This document shows, piece after piece, positions 18,088-27,183 of a stretch of DNA of 64,000 nt (position 1 is the stretch's first letter; every line of letters starts with the position of its first letter). The position numbers and the translations under genes are program-made. The notes below the pieces were generated by a model. It saw only the letters and a program-made list of their open reading frames with translations, did no database searches and was not told the DNA's origin. This DNA comes from Kamptonema formosum PCC 6407 (GTDB lineage: Bacteria; Cyanobacteriota; Cyanobacteriia; Cyanobacteriales; Microcoleaceae): assembly GCF_000332155.1 (NCBI RefSeq), contig NZ_KB235903.1:919565-983564 (forward strand), read 5' to 3'.

Positions 18088-19401
18088 TTAAAATATTTCT
18101 AATGACTTACCTCTAAAAAATTCAGAGTTCACCTGACTATAAAGTTGCTGTGGTTGGATTAATTCGCGAATGGGTTGTAGATAAAAATTACTATATTTCC
18201 AATAATCAAACTGTCTAAGAACGCGATAACTAATTGTCTCTAAAAAGTTCATTAATCTCTTTTGATTCACTCTCCTAACTTCGATAATTATATCAGGTTG
18301 ATATTTTAATAATATCTGTTTAGCTCCTTCTAAAACCTCAACTTCTAAGCCTTCAACATCGATTTTAATTAAATCTATGGGCTCTTGTACTAATTCATCC
18401 AAAGGCAGAATCTCTATTTCCCCTGTTTCATTGGCTACCACTTCATTTAAACACAAATCCCCGGCTGGATGTTCTACCAGAGTAGATTTACCTGGAAATC
18501 TGCCCACAGCATAGCCTAATTTGGATAAATCTACATTACTAAGTTGATTTAAGAATATATTTCTTTTTAACAACTCAATTGCACCTGGATGAAACTCAAT
18601 TGGAACCACCTTAGCTGCTGTCATTACTTTGGCAAAATAAACTAAATGGTTGCCCGTATTTGCTCCTACATCTACAATAACAGGATTTTTAACTTTGATA
18701 TTTTTATCTATAAATTCCAACTCCGCTAATTCATAAAAATGACCTGAAATGTGAGCAATTTCAACACCTAGATTTTTCCCTGTAATCTCAAAATTCACAG
18801 GATTTTCTTGATAATCAAAGGAAACTTTATTATTGTCGCTCAATAAATGATTGACAAAAGATAACCATTTCTGAGCGTTAACGTGACTGGGATTTATTTG
18901 CAAAACATTTGTAAATATATCTCTGGCTTCAATGAGGTGATTTTGCCGTACTAATATATTTCCAATTGACCAAAGAGACTCAACATCAGCAGACGATTTT
19001 TCTAAGACTATTTTAAAATAGGTAATTGCTTCATCTAATTGACCTTTTTGAATTAAAATTGCTCCAATTTGTCTGAAACCATTTAAATAAGTTGGTTCGA
19101 TTTCTACCAAACGTTTAAAACAGATAATAGCTTCATTAAATTCCTCTAATTCCATCAGACAGTTAGCTAAATTAGACAAGCCAATTTTATAGTTAGAATC
19201 AAAAGAAAGCGATAATCTATAAAACTCTATGGCTTTTTCTATATCCCCTTGTCTTTTATAAATAACGCCTAAGTTACTTATACTCTCAATATGATTTTTT
19301 TGCACTGCTAATATTTGCAGATAAATCGATTCCGCTTCTTGAAATTGTTCGTTTTGTTGATAGTTTAAAGCTATCTGAAAACTCTTTTCTATACTCATCA
19401 T
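18088..19401 (-). CDS. TPR repeat and FkbM-type methyltransferase fusion
   Basis: A 437-residue cytoplasmic protein. Residues about 1-190 hold five TPR units (for example ESISNLGVIYKRQGDIEKAIEFYRLSL). Residues about 215-430 are an FkbM-family SAM-dependent methyltransferase: the SAM-binding strand PVIVDVGANTGNHLVYFAKV, then PIEFHPGAIELLKRNI, IDLIKIDVEGLEVEVLEGAKQIL and the C-terminal PDIIIEVRR strand. FkbM enzymes usually O-methylate sugars or natural products. TPR fusions are common in cyanobacterial glycan or glycolipid modification. The substrate is not predictable. It has an AT-rich composition and no operon partner. Confidence 0.88.
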   Translation of the reverse strand: MMSIEKSFQIALNYQQNEQFQEAESIYLQILAVQKNHIESISNLGVIYKRQGDIEKAIEFYRLSLSFDSNYKIGLSNLANCLMELEEFNEAIICFKRLVEIEPTYLNGFRQIGAILIQKGQLDEAITYFKIVLEKSSADVESLWSIGNILVRQNHLIEARDIFTNVLQINPSHVNAQKWLSFVNHLLSDNNKVSFDYQENPVNFEITGKNLGVEIAHISGHFYELAELEFIDKNIKVKNPVIVDVGANTGNHLVYFAKVMTAAKVVPIEFHPGAIELLKRNIFLNQLSNVDLSKLGYAVGRFPGKSTLVEHPAGDLCLNEVVANETGEIEILPLDELVQEPIDLIKIDVEGLEVEVLEGAKQILLKYQPDIIIEVRRVNQKRLMNFLETISYRVLRQFDYWKYSNFYLQPIRELIQPQQLYSQVNSEFFRGKSLEIF

Positions 19402-19430
19402 AGTTGTAATGCTGACTTCTGGATGGTAGA

Positions 19431-19455
19431 GATACCGCCCAGAGGGCGGTGTTAG
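19431..19455. repeat. Short copy of the ACCGCCC/GGGCGGT palindrome
   Basis: TACCGCCCAGAGGGCGGTG forms a seven-pair hairpin between the FkbM start and the ABC-2 permease stop. It is a core-only member of the palindrome family seen at 20308, 41891, 44672 and 53387. Confidence 0.6.
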
Positions 19456-19496
19456 GTGATAACTTTCTAATTCCTATTAGTATTTATCAACTTCAA

Positions 19497-20273
19497 CTAA
19501 TCCTGCTGCGTCGAAAATTGGCGAGCCCCAATTAGAGAAAAAATCACTGCTGCACCCAATAAAATTGGTACAATATACCAAGGAAACTTAGTTAAATCGT
19601 AGGCAGCGGCTCTCAAGCCAATACTAGCATAAGTCAGTGGTAAGAGATAAACTATGGTTTTTAAAGCCATTGGCAAAGTTGCAGGGTCGAAAAAAGTTGC
19701 TCCCAAAAATGACATGGGAACTATGAGAAAATTGTTATATAAGCCGACAGCTTCCAGCGATTTTACTGTCAACCCAACAATTACGCCTAAACCAGAAAAT
19801 ACCGCACAATTAAGGACTATCACTAGCAAAAATAGGGGATTGAGAAATACTAGCTTTTGAGTGAACAAAACTGCTACTAAAATCACTGAAGCAGAAGTCA
19901 GTAAACCTCGGACAATTCCTGCTAGCATTTTACCAGTATGCAAAGCTAAAGGATGCACTGGTAGTAACAATAATTCCTCAAAAGTTTTGGTATAGAGGCG
20001 TTCCCCACAAATGGAAAATACAGTACCGCTAAAACTGATAGTCATTGAGGATAAAGCTACCATTCCCGGTAACATAAACTCTAAGTAATTACCCCCAATG
20101 GCGGGTTTAGGCAAGGAACTACCCAACCCCAAACCAAATGCTAAAATATAGATGATTGGCGATACTAAACCCGCAGCAGCAACCGGGAGTATTCTAACTC
20201 GTAAATCTAACCAATCTCCCCAAAAAACGGTAAGAGTGTCAGCTAAAATATTTTTGAGTCGGGATTCTGTCAT
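19497..20273 (-). CDS. ABC-2 type transporter permease
   Basis: A 258-residue ABC exporter membrane subunit of the ABC-2 family with about six membrane segments. It has the N-terminal amphipathic helix, the FEELLLLPVHPLALHTGKMLAGIVRGLL segment that corresponds to the conserved cytosolic coupling region of NodJ/DrrB-like permeases, and a C-terminal Pro-rich hydrophobic pair (LPLTYASIGLRAAAYDL). The ATPase partner is not adjacent in the window. The substrate is unknown; drug, polysaccharide or lipid export are all possible for the family. Confidence 0.88.
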   Translation of the reverse strand: MTESRLKNILADTLTVFWGDWLDLRVRILPVAAAGLVSPIIYILAFGLGLGSSLPKPAIGGNYLEFMLPGMVALSSMTISFSGTVFSICGERLYTKTFEELLLLPVHPLALHTGKMLAGIVRGLLTSASVILVAVLFTQKLVFLNPLFLLVIVLNCAVFSGLGVIVGLTVKSLEAVGLYNNFLIVPMSFLGATFFDPATLPMALKTIVYLLPLTYASIGLRAAAYDLTKFPWYIVPILLGAAVIFSLIGARQFSTQQD

Positions 20274-20307
20274 GTTAGGGCTAAGTGAGGAAATTTTTGA
20301 TCTTTGT

Positions 20308-20354
20308 AACGCTGCTATCTGGGTGATATATTTACCACCCAGAGGGCAGCGTCA
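20308..20354. repeat. Palindromic repeat (ACGCTGC...GCAGCGT)
   Basis: AACGCTGCTATCTGGGTG and CACCCAGAGGGCAGCGT form an imperfect stem of about 16 pairs around TATATTTAC. It lies between the ABC-2 permease start and the HAD hydrolase stop and belongs to the same family as the palindromes in the NRPS cluster. Confidence 0.7.
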
Positions 20355-20369
20355 TATTATATTATCAAC

Positions 20370-21083
20370 TTAAAAGTACAAAATATCAAGACTTGTACAC
20401 TGTTGAAAATCTTGCTCAATTATAGGAATTTGATCCGCTGAAGTTTGTTCTCGATTAAGTAAGATTGCTTTAATTCCAGCCGCTTTCGCACCTTGATAGT
20501 CAGCTTTAAAGCTGTCACCTATATGTAAAGCTTCTACGGCCGAAAATGAGGATTTTTGTAAAGCAGTGAGAAAAATTTGGGGATCTGGTTTGGCTGCACC
20601 TACTTCTGTAGAAATTGTTATAGATGTGAAAAAATCAGCTAAATTAAGTGCCTTTAATACCGAATAGAGGCGCGAATCAAAGTTAGACAATACTGCTAAC
20701 TCAATTCCTTGATTTTGCCATCTTTCTAATGCTGGTTTGACATCGGGATAGAGAAACCAAGGTTCAGCAGTGGCAAAGTATTTGTATAGTTCAATAAAGA
20801 AACTAGAAAAGTCTGAGAATTTGGTAAATACGCCTGCTGTTTGGAAGGTTTGGATGGCAAGTTTATGCCACCAATCAAATTCCATTTCGGGAATTTTGGC
20901 AAAGTCTACGCCGGGAAATGCCATCGGAGTTGCTGAGGTAAAGCTTTGAAGGAAAGCTTGATTTAATAATTCGGGAGAAACTTCTACTCCAAAACGGCTA
21001 GTTATTTTGGTGTAAGCTTCCCCTACACTACCACGCACTCCAAATAGCGTACCAACAGCATCGAGAAAAATAATTTTAGGCAT
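20370..21083 (-). CDS. HAD-IA family hydrolase
   Basis: Haloacid dehalogenase-like phosphatase of 237 residues. Motif I is IFLDAVGTLFG (nucleophile Asp, with Ala at the usual acid/base position DxD changed to DAV, as in dehalogenase and REG-2-like members), motif II LAVLSNFDSR, motif III GAAKPDPQIF, motif IV ALHIGDSFKADYQGAKAAGIKAILLNR. The frame is open upstream to 21218 through ATTACCA heptads that would encode PITNYPL units, but the ATG at 21083 places motif I at the very N terminus as usual and is preferred. The substrate is unknown. Confidence 0.85.
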   Translation of the reverse strand: MPKIIFLDAVGTLFGVRGSVGEAYTKITSRFGVEVSPELLNQAFLQSFTSATPMAFPGVDFAKIPEMEFDWWHKLAIQTFQTAGVFTKFSDFSSFFIELYKYFATAEPWFLYPDVKPALERWQNQGIELAVLSNFDSRLYSVLKALNLADFFTSITISTEVGAAKPDPQIFLTALQKSSFSAVEALHIGDSFKADYQGAKAAGIKAILLNREQTSADQIPIIEQDFQQCTSLDILYF

Positions 21084-21267
21084 TGGTAATGGGTAATGGG
21101 TAATGGGTAATGGGTAATTGGTAATTGGTAATTGGTAATTGGTAAATTGCTTTGCTTTGCTTTGCCCCAATGATATAATTTCAAGTAATTTACCAGACTT
21201 GATATTCGCCATTAGCAATTAGCCATTAGCAATTAGCAATTAGCAATTACCAATTACCAATTACCAA
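21084..21267. repeat. GGTAATG/GGTAATT and ATTAGCA heptads
   Basis: About ten TGGGTAA/TGGTAAT heptads run from 21085 to 21143, immediately upstream of the HAD start codon, and about nine ATTAGCA/ATTACCA heptads from 21210 to 21268 abut the stop codon of the next gene. Only 65 bases of unique sequence remain between the arms, which are in opposite orientation and could form a long stem. Confidence 0.85.
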
Positions 21268-22461
21268 TTAGTTTACAAGCATTTCTTGAATTGGTCTAGC
21301 TATCCAATTAAAACCTACTTTGATTTGATGATCTAATGTAGGCATTCGATAGAGATAAGCTAAACGACGGGCTACGTGAGCCATTTGACCGTCTAGTTTA
21401 ATTCCTAAACCCGCAAAAGTAGCATTGTCAACTCCTAATGTCAACATTTCTCCGAGTGGCTGATAGCGGAAAGGAAGCAAAGGTCTGTCAGTGAGTGATG
21501 CCCATATATTCCAGGCTGTGTAGTCAGCTTGCTGGAAGGCTACTTGAGCACTGGAAGGGACTTTTTGACCGTCAGCATCTACGCATTCGGTTATATCTCC
21601 CAGGGCAAAAATTCCTGGGTTATCAACTACTTGTAACGTCGGTTCAACAATTAATTGACCGCGAATATTTTGCTGGAGATGAAGCGAACGTACCATCGGG
21701 GATACAATCATTCCTACCGTCCATAAAACGGCATCTACTGGCAAAATGTCGATCTGTCCTTTGTAAACTAGAGAAATTGTGTCGGACTCAATAGCATCAA
21801 CACTGGTTTCTAAGTCTATCCAGACGCGGCGTTTTTCTAAGGCAATATTTGCAGCTTCTCGGTTAAAATCTGGGGATGTTTGGAGAATTTTATCGCTTTG
21901 TTCGATTAGGCGTAAGCGTCCTCTTTCGCCGAGGCGATCGCTCAATTTACAAGCTAATTCTACCCCAGAATAACCGCCGCCAACGACGGCAACCCGAATT
22001 TTGTCAGATTGAGAGCTTTCTAGAATTCGCAGGCGTTCTTCGAGGCGGTAGGCATCGCTAATAGTACGAAAGGGGAAGGCGTGTTCGGCTGCGCCACTAA
22101 CTAAATTGAGGGGAGTTTCGCCGCCAAGGGCCAAGACTAAGCGATCGCAAGTAATTTCTGGGCCGTCTTGCAACTGCACTCGCTTTTCGGTGATGTCAAT
22201 CGCAGCAACAGTACCTTGACAAAAGCGGATACCCGTATCTTTCAACAATTCTTCAAAGGGTGGGGCGATTTCCCAGGTTTGTAATTCTCCGGTGAGGATT
22301 TCGTATAACAGGGGAGAAAACAGGAAGCGATCGCACCGATCGACTAAGATAATTTCAGGTTTTTGGGGCTTGGCAAAAGGTAATTGACTCAAACGCAGAG
22401 CCGTGTAGAGTCCGCCGAAGCCGCCACCAAGAATGCAAATGCGGGGTTGTTGTTGAGTCAT
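21268..22461 (-). CDS. Type II NAD(P)H dehydrogenase-like FAD oxidoreductase (NdbB-like)
   Basis: A 397-residue single-polypeptide NAD(P)H-quinone oxidoreductase. The FAD motif is ICILGGGFGGLYTALRL at the N terminus, the NAD(P) motif IRVAVVGGGYSGVELACKL near residue 155, and the second FAD motif GIFALGDITEC near residue 295. The segments FSPLLYEILTGELQTWEIAPPFEELL and LVLALGGETPL resemble NdbB, reported to reduce demethylphylloquinone during vitamin K1 synthesis in Synechocystis, so that role is plausible. No membrane span is obvious except the amphipathic C terminus. NdbC or NdbA identity cannot be excluded. Confidence 0.82.
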   Translation of the reverse strand: MTQQQPRICILGGGFGGLYTALRLSQLPFAKPQKPEIILVDRCDRFLFSPLLYEILTGELQTWEIAPPFEELLKDTGIRFCQGTVAAIDITEKRVQLQDGPEITCDRLVLALGGETPLNLVSGAAEHAFPFRTISDAYRLEERLRILESSQSDKIRVAVVGGGYSGVELACKLSDRLGERGRLRLIEQSDKILQTSPDFNREAANIALEKRRVWIDLETSVDAIESDTISLVYKGQIDILPVDAVLWTVGMIVSPMVRSLHLQQNIRGQLIVEPTLQVVDNPGIFALGDITECVDADGQKVPSSAQVAFQQADYTAWNIWASLTDRPLLPFRYQPLGEMLTLGVDNATFAGLGIKLDGQMAHVARRLAYLYRMPTLDHQIKVGFNWIARPIQEMLVN

Positions 22462-22863
22462 AAAAAATGTCGGTAAGTGGGAAACTCAGAGGTTTGAGCA
22501 TCGGAGATGTAAACGAAACGGGCGGTTTTAAACGCCATGAATCTTAAAATAGGTAACTTTCACCGTCTTTTTTGTGGATTGTTGTGTCTCTCCAATTGCT
22601 TGTGATGTTAGCTTCATAAAGTTTTAAGAGCTTGTTAGAACTGCAACACTGTTTCAGTGACTTTGCAGACCTCATCTTATTGACTATTAACAATTTTATA
22701 CCAATTCTCCAAATTCTTGAGACCCTCTGCATTGTTGAGTGAACTTCCACAACTGCTGCATAACTTTTTTGGAGAATTTTTATTACAAGAGCCTCCTAAC
22801 TTCTGCCTCCTGCCTTCTGCCTCCTGCCTCTACTGTTGCATAACTTTCTTTGGAGAATTGGGA
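22462..22863. other. Intergenic gap with repeats, no gene
   Basis: A 402-base gap. It has a CTGCATAACTTTTTTGGAGAAT / TTGCATAACTTTCTTTGGAG direct repeat pair at about 22755 and 22833 that encloses a CTGCCTCCTGCCTT pyrimidine tract (22800-22830). No ORF with a plausible start and composition is present. The promoter for the NDH-2 gene should lie at the left end. Confidence 0.5.
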
Positions 22864-25212
22864 TTAATTCACTTTTTGCAGCGGTGCAGTTCTCGGATCG
22901 AGGATTTTTTGACCCGATCCAGAAAACCTAATCGCCAAAGTAAATTTATCGCCAGTTCCTAAAATATAGGTAACTTGTCCCAGTCCAAAAGATGAATGAA
23001 CAACGCGATCTCCTACCTTCCAATCCATTAACTTTGTATTCCCAGTTTTGCCTTTCAACTTATTAGATGGCGATTGCGAAACAGGTGTTTTAGCTGTCTT
23101 TTTCTTAACGGTATTTCCGCTCAAAAACTCCCTCGGTAATTCTCCTAAAAATATCGAAGGAATAGCTAACTGCTTATTTCCCCAAGTGCGGCGCTCTATG
23201 GTATAAGTAATGAACAACCTTTCCTGAGCGCGAGTAATCCCAACATAACAAAGGCGGCGTTCCTCCTCCAAAGCAATAGGATCGTCTAAACTGCGAAAAT
23301 GTGGTAACAATCCCTGTTCCATTCCCACTAAAAACACTACTGGAAATTCTAACCCTTTCGCAGCGTGGAGAGTCATCAAAGAAACCCGCGATTCTTCCTC
23401 TTTCATGCTATCCATATCCGAACTCAAAGCAGCACTCGCCAAGAAATTTTCTAGTTTAGCTTCTTCGGCATTTTCTTCTTCAAATTGCTGTACTGCATTG
23501 TATAGTTCTTTGATGTTTTCTATGCGATCTTCTGCTTCATCAGTACCTTGTTTTTTTAACTCATCAATGTAACCAGATTCTTCTAAAATACCTTGGACAA
23601 CCTCAGAAGCAGAGGTATTTGCCACTTCCTCTTGCCACTTTCGGATCGTCCGCATAAATTCAATAATCGGCTTAGCAGTCCGCCCTGCTAAAGTGTTAAC
23701 AGATTCTTCATCAACTAGAATATCCCACAGCGGAATATTCAATTGCTGAGCAGCTTGTACTAACCTATCTGTCGTAGCTTTGCCAATACCACGCCGAGGT
23801 GTGTTGATAATTCGTAACAGGCTGACAGTATCCGCAGGATTAACAATTAATCTTAAATAGGCTAATACATCTTTAACTTCTTTGCGGTCATAAAACTTCA
23901 AGCCGCCAACTAAATTGTAAGGTATACTCCACCGCACTAGACACTCTTCAAAGTTGCGCGATTGGGCATTTGTGCGGTATAATATAGCAAAATCTCCCCA
24001 TTTTAATTCGGGATTCTTCCGCACCAGTCCTGTAATTTCATTGGTGACAAATTCTGCCTCTTGAATTTCATCATCCGCGCGCTCTACACAAATTGGTTCT
24101 CCCTCCCCGCGAGTTGGCCGCAATACTTTATCGATGCGTTCGGTGTTGTTTTCAATTAGGGCATTAGCAGCGTGTAAAATGTTGTCTCTGGAGCGATAAT
24201 TCTCCTCTAATTTTACCATTGTCCGGGTATCATCGTCCGCCAAACCGTCGCCGAAGTCTTTCTGAAAATCGAGCAGAATTTTGAAGTCTGCCATGCGGAA
24301 AGAATAAATCGCTTGATCGACATCACCCACTACAAAAATAGAGCGTCTTTCCCAGTTTGTAAATGTTTGGGGATCTTCGTTATTTGTGGCTAACAGGCGA
24401 ATTAAGTCATACTGGACGCGGTTGGTATCTTGGTATTCGTCTACTAAAATATGGCTAAATTTTTGATGCCAGTAACCCAATACTGACTCGTTTTGACTGA
24501 ACAATTGTACGGGTACGCGAATTAAATCATCGAAGTCTAGTCCGTTGTTAGCAGCGAGAGCATCTTGATAAAGATTGTAGGCATCAGCGATTACTTTTCC
24601 CCGATAATTCGGTTGTTCTAATTCGACTTCTCTGGGAGATAAGCCTTGGTTTTTAGCATTGCTAATTGCGTAGCGAACATTACGGGGTTCAAATTTTTTG
24701 TCGTCCAGATTTAGCTGTCGGGTGACGATATCTTTCACCAGACTTTGAGCATCAGATTCATCGATAATGGAGAAATTTTTCCGCCAGCGACGACCTTTTT
24801 CGTCTTGAAATTTCTCGATGTCGTAGCGGAGAATCCGAGCACAAAGACTGTGAAATGTACCTACCCACAGAGGTTTGATATAATTTCTATAAACCCCCGA
24901 TCGCAGTCTTGCCTGTTCATCAGGTGCTAATGCTTCTAATGGTTTACCATATTTCGCCTCAGCTTGCCCAGTTGCAAACAATTTCTCTATTCTCTCTTTC
25001 ATTTCCCGCGCCGCTTTGTTCGTAAAAGTTACGGCGAGGATATTATCAGGATCGACTCGATGGGTGCGAATTAAATTAGCAACTCGATAGGTTAGAGCCC
25101 GCGTTTTGCCGGAACCTGCGCCTGCTACTACTAATAATGGGCCGCAAAAATGCTCGACGGATTGGCGCTGTGAGGGGTTGAGTTGGCTGAGAAAATCAGT
25201 AGTTGGTGTCAT
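22864..25212 (-). CDS. pcrA: ATP-dependent DNA helicase PcrA/UvrD
   Basis: Superfamily 1A 3'-5' helicase of 782 residues acting in repair and in removal of replication blocks. Motifs are Q motif LNPSQRQSVEH, I VVAGAGSGKTRALTYRV, Ia AVTFTNKAAREMKERI, Ib GTFHSLCARIL, II ILVDEYQDTN, III VVGDVDQAIYSFRMAD, IV (VKLEENYRS), V VSLMTLHAAKGLEFPVVFLVGMEQGLLPH and VI EERRLCYVGITRAQERL. The C terminus ends with the Tudor-like DWKVGDRVVHSSFGLGQV RNA-polymerase-binding region. The ATG at 25212 is preferred over upstream 25248 because it gives the conserved short N terminus. Confidence 0.96.
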   Translation of the reverse strand: MTPTTDFLSQLNPSQRQSVEHFCGPLLVVAGAGSGKTRALTYRVANLIRTHRVDPDNILAVTFTNKAAREMKERIEKLFATGQAEAKYGKPLEALAPDEQARLRSGVYRNYIKPLWVGTFHSLCARILRYDIEKFQDEKGRRWRKNFSIIDESDAQSLVKDIVTRQLNLDDKKFEPRNVRYAISNAKNQGLSPREVELEQPNYRGKVIADAYNLYQDALAANNGLDFDDLIRVPVQLFSQNESVLGYWHQKFSHILVDEYQDTNRVQYDLIRLLATNNEDPQTFTNWERRSIFVVGDVDQAIYSFRMADFKILLDFQKDFGDGLADDDTRTMVKLEENYRSRDNILHAANALIENNTERIDKVLRPTRGEGEPICVERADDEIQEAEFVTNEITGLVRKNPELKWGDFAILYRTNAQSRNFEECLVRWSIPYNLVGGLKFYDRKEVKDVLAYLRLIVNPADTVSLLRIINTPRRGIGKATTDRLVQAAQQLNIPLWDILVDEESVNTLAGRTAKPIIEFMRTIRKWQEEVANTSASEVVQGILEESGYIDELKKQGTDEAEDRIENIKELYNAVQQFEEENAEEAKLENFLASAALSSDMDSMKEEESRVSLMTLHAAKGLEFPVVFLVGMEQGLLPHFRSLDDPIALEEERRLCYVGITRAQERLFITYTIERRTWGNKQLAIPSIFLGELPREFLSGNTVKKKTAKTPVSQSPSNKLKGKTGNTKLMDWKVGDRVVHSSFGLGQVTYILGTGDKFTLAIRFSGSGQKILDPRTAPLQKVN

Positions 25213-25359
25213 GGCGATGTGAGTGCGGGCCCCAGGGCGTTGTTGCAAGAGACAGAAATAATGTCTATAGACTAGGCTACCATTTTCTGCATAAATTGTA
25301 CACTCCCTGCCCTGATAGATAGTTGTTAATTGCTCACTAATCGTGCCGTTTTCCCCTTT

Positions 25360-25692
25360 TTACCTAGCTCTACCAGTGCGCTCTTTAGCTTTATCGTAAG
25401 CAGGATCGTGTTCCTCAAAACTAATAATAAACACCCGTTTAGGAGTTGGAGATTCATATATCCGATAAACCAGCCGATAGGCAATTCCATCCCAATTTAT
25501 ATCTAAAGTGCGGTAGCCATTCAGTCTACCGTCTAGATCGTGACTTGGTACGCCGCGAGGCTGATAGGGATTCTTAGCCAAAACAAGCTGATAGACTGAA
25601 AATTCTTCCTGTAGCTGTTCTGGTAAATTTGGTAAGTCTTGCGTATTTACCAGGGGGTTAATCTTGACCAAGTAATTAGATTTTGTAGCCAC
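25360..25692 (-). CDS. RelE/ParE-like protein, possible toxin
   Basis: A 110-residue basic protein. The central part LDGRLNGYRTLDINWDGIAYRLVYRIYESPTPKRVFIISFEEHD fits the beta-sheet of the RelE/ParE (mRNA interferase) fold, with Arg and His at the end of the last strand. It overlaps the upstream gene by 17 bases, a typical toxin-antitoxin arrangement with the antitoxin first. It is somewhat longer than usual at the N terminus. The family call is by pattern only; a DNA-gyrase-directed ParE-like role cannot be separated from an mRNase. Confidence 0.6.
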   Translation of the reverse strand: MATKSNYLVKINPLVNTQDLPNLPEQLQEEFSVYQLVLAKNPYQPRGVPSHDLDGRLNGYRTLDINWDGIAYRLVYRIYESPTPKRVFIISFEEHDPAYDKAKERTGRAR

Positions 25693-26041
25693 GTTGTCTC
25701 AACCAATTATCTAAAGCTTCATCGTCAATCTCTTGGCCTATTTCTACTTCTATTGGCCAGTCAGTAGTGCTCTCTAGAAATTCCAAGTCTTCCTTAGTTA
25801 GCTCTTTTGGTTCCCTGGAAATATTTTTTTCACTATCAGGCCAAGCTTCATCTGGTATCTGAAGACCGCTCTCAGCAGCTTTAATAGTTCTTCGCAATAA
25901 ATCTTGATGCGCCTTGTAGTCGTGTGGTGCAACTTCAAGTTCTAATTCCATACTTTCCACTAGATATTTTAATTTCTCAAACACATTTTCTAGAGGATGT
26001 GTTGCTATCTGTTCTGTTGGTGAATGGCTGACTTCTGACAT
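25676..26041 (-). CDS. Acidic protein upstream of RelE-like gene, possible antitoxin
   Basis: A 121-residue acidic protein (many Glu and Asp), without a recognisable DNA-binding domain. Residues about 20-70 are helical and 85-121 contain WPIEVEIGQEIDDEALDNWLRQRGYKI, a possible toxin-binding tail. It overlaps the RelE-like gene by 17 bases and is first in the pair. This order and the charge contrast (acidic here, basic there) suit an antitoxin, but the protein itself matches no family I know. Confidence 0.5.
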   Translation of the reverse strand: MSEVSHSPTEQIATHPLENVFEKLKYLVESMELELEVAPHDYKAHQDLLRRTIKAAESGLQIPDEAWPDSEKNISREPKELTKEDLEFLESTTDWPIEVEIGQEIDDEALDNWLRQRGYKI

Positions 26042-26080
26042 AGTTTTGTACCACTATTTTTGCAACTTTTAACTATTTTA

Positions 26081-26221
26081 TCATTTGACAGATAGTTTTT
26101 GCTTAAGCAAGCCTCCAACCAAAATCGCTGCCACAATTCCTAACCGGAACCCAAGAGGGACAACTACACCCGCAGCTACCCCATTTTGAGGCTGACTCTG
26201 AGCTATTTCTGCGGATGCTTT
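26081..26221 (-). pseudogene. Fragment of a small membrane protein
   Basis: On the minus strand a stop-to-stop frame of 46 codons without a start codon reads QSQPQNGVAAGVVVPLGF followed by a hydrophobic, Gly/Ala-rich helix and a basic end (LKQKLSVK). It looks like the C terminus of a one-span membrane protein whose start has been lost. It is tentative, since 46 open codons can occur by chance. Confidence 0.25.
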
Positions 26222-26331
26222 TTATCAACACTCGGCTAAAATCTGTGGGAGAATTATCTTGAGTACCAGCTACATTCCGAGCGGTACAATAATCCTATCA
26301 GTAATCGCACTTGCTAACTCGTCAAAATTAA

Positions 26332-26781
26332 TCATTCAAGATTCATATCTTTTTCCACCGCAGGCACGATGGCTTGTTCTGACTTAACAGGAGCACCTCG
26401 ATATTTCATCCCTGCTGTCACCACAGTAGTATTTTTTAGCTTCGGCGTTCTCCAAATTTGACCGCGATATTTGCCTGTAATTTCTCCATCGCAGACTTCA
26501 ACTGAGGGAGGGAAAGCTTCATAGTTAGCACCGCGATAAGTGAGGTTAATTTTCTTCTCTTCATCATCAACAGGATGAATTGACTGCAAGAGCTTTCTAC
26601 TAGCTAAAATTACGAAGATTAAAAGTAATGCCTTGATTTGCCAAGGAGCTAAAAACAAACTTATAATTAAGCTGATCGTGACAATTGTTCCGGCAAGATA
26701 GGCGGCTTCGTTAGCGCAATTCTTAAAAATAAAAGTCACTGCGAGAGCAATTACCAAAGGAGTAACAAAAAACCAAGTCAT
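26332..26781 (-). CDS. DUF4278 domain membrane protein
   Basis: A 149-residue protein with two to three N-terminal membrane segments (about residues 1-62) and a cytosolic or lumenal C-terminal DUF4278 region. The domain is recognised from the repeated YRG motifs: NLTYRGANYEAFPPSVEV, then GEITGKYRGQIWRTPKL and MKYRGAPV. DUF4278 is almost restricted to cyanobacteria and has no known function. The combination with a membrane anchor is less common than the soluble form. The AGGTGATT just upstream of the ATG at 26781 can serve as the ribosome site. Confidence 0.8.
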   Translation of the reverse strand: MTWFFVTPLVIALAVTFIFKNCANEAAYLAGTIVTISLIISLFLAPWQIKALLLIFVILASRKLLQSIHPVDDEEKKINLTYRGANYEAFPPSVEVCDGEITGKYRGQIWRTPKLKNTTVVTAGMKYRGAPVKSEQAIVPAVEKDMNLE

Positions 26782-27183
26782 TCAATCACCTCTGAGCTAG
26801 AAGTCAAATTTACAGGACTTAAGCATTACTCACGAATAATCAAAATTTGGCATTGCTTTGGGCTGGCTTCCTACCCTTGCGACTGCGCGATGCTTGATTC
26901 CTAATGACAGAAAATGGTAGTGAGTGGGTAAATCCTGATTTTTATTAATATAAGACAGTGTAGGCAAAAAAACACTACACTTTCATGAAAAATACTTTTT
27001 TCCCAAAATGGGTCTGTTGTAGAGATAGACTCAGGGGAAGTCTGGGCGATCGCAGAAAGCAGAGGTAGAAGCCAGAAGGGGAGAAAGCTATAAGTTGCGA
27101 AAAGTGTAACCAACCGGATCTCTGCGAGTTGCGATGGCACAGTAAGAGTATGCCATCTGTTCTATGTGAGGAAAATAAGGTTT

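Noticed and set aside
22544-22750. 68-residue minus-strand ORF between the NDH-2 and pcrA genes
   Set aside because: No start signal, irregular composition and no recognised similarity.
26901-27140. 79-residue minus-strand ORF with a hydrophobic start
   Set aside because: No ribosome site, lies over the promoter region of the SIMPL gene and has no recognisable family; chance ORF is more likely.
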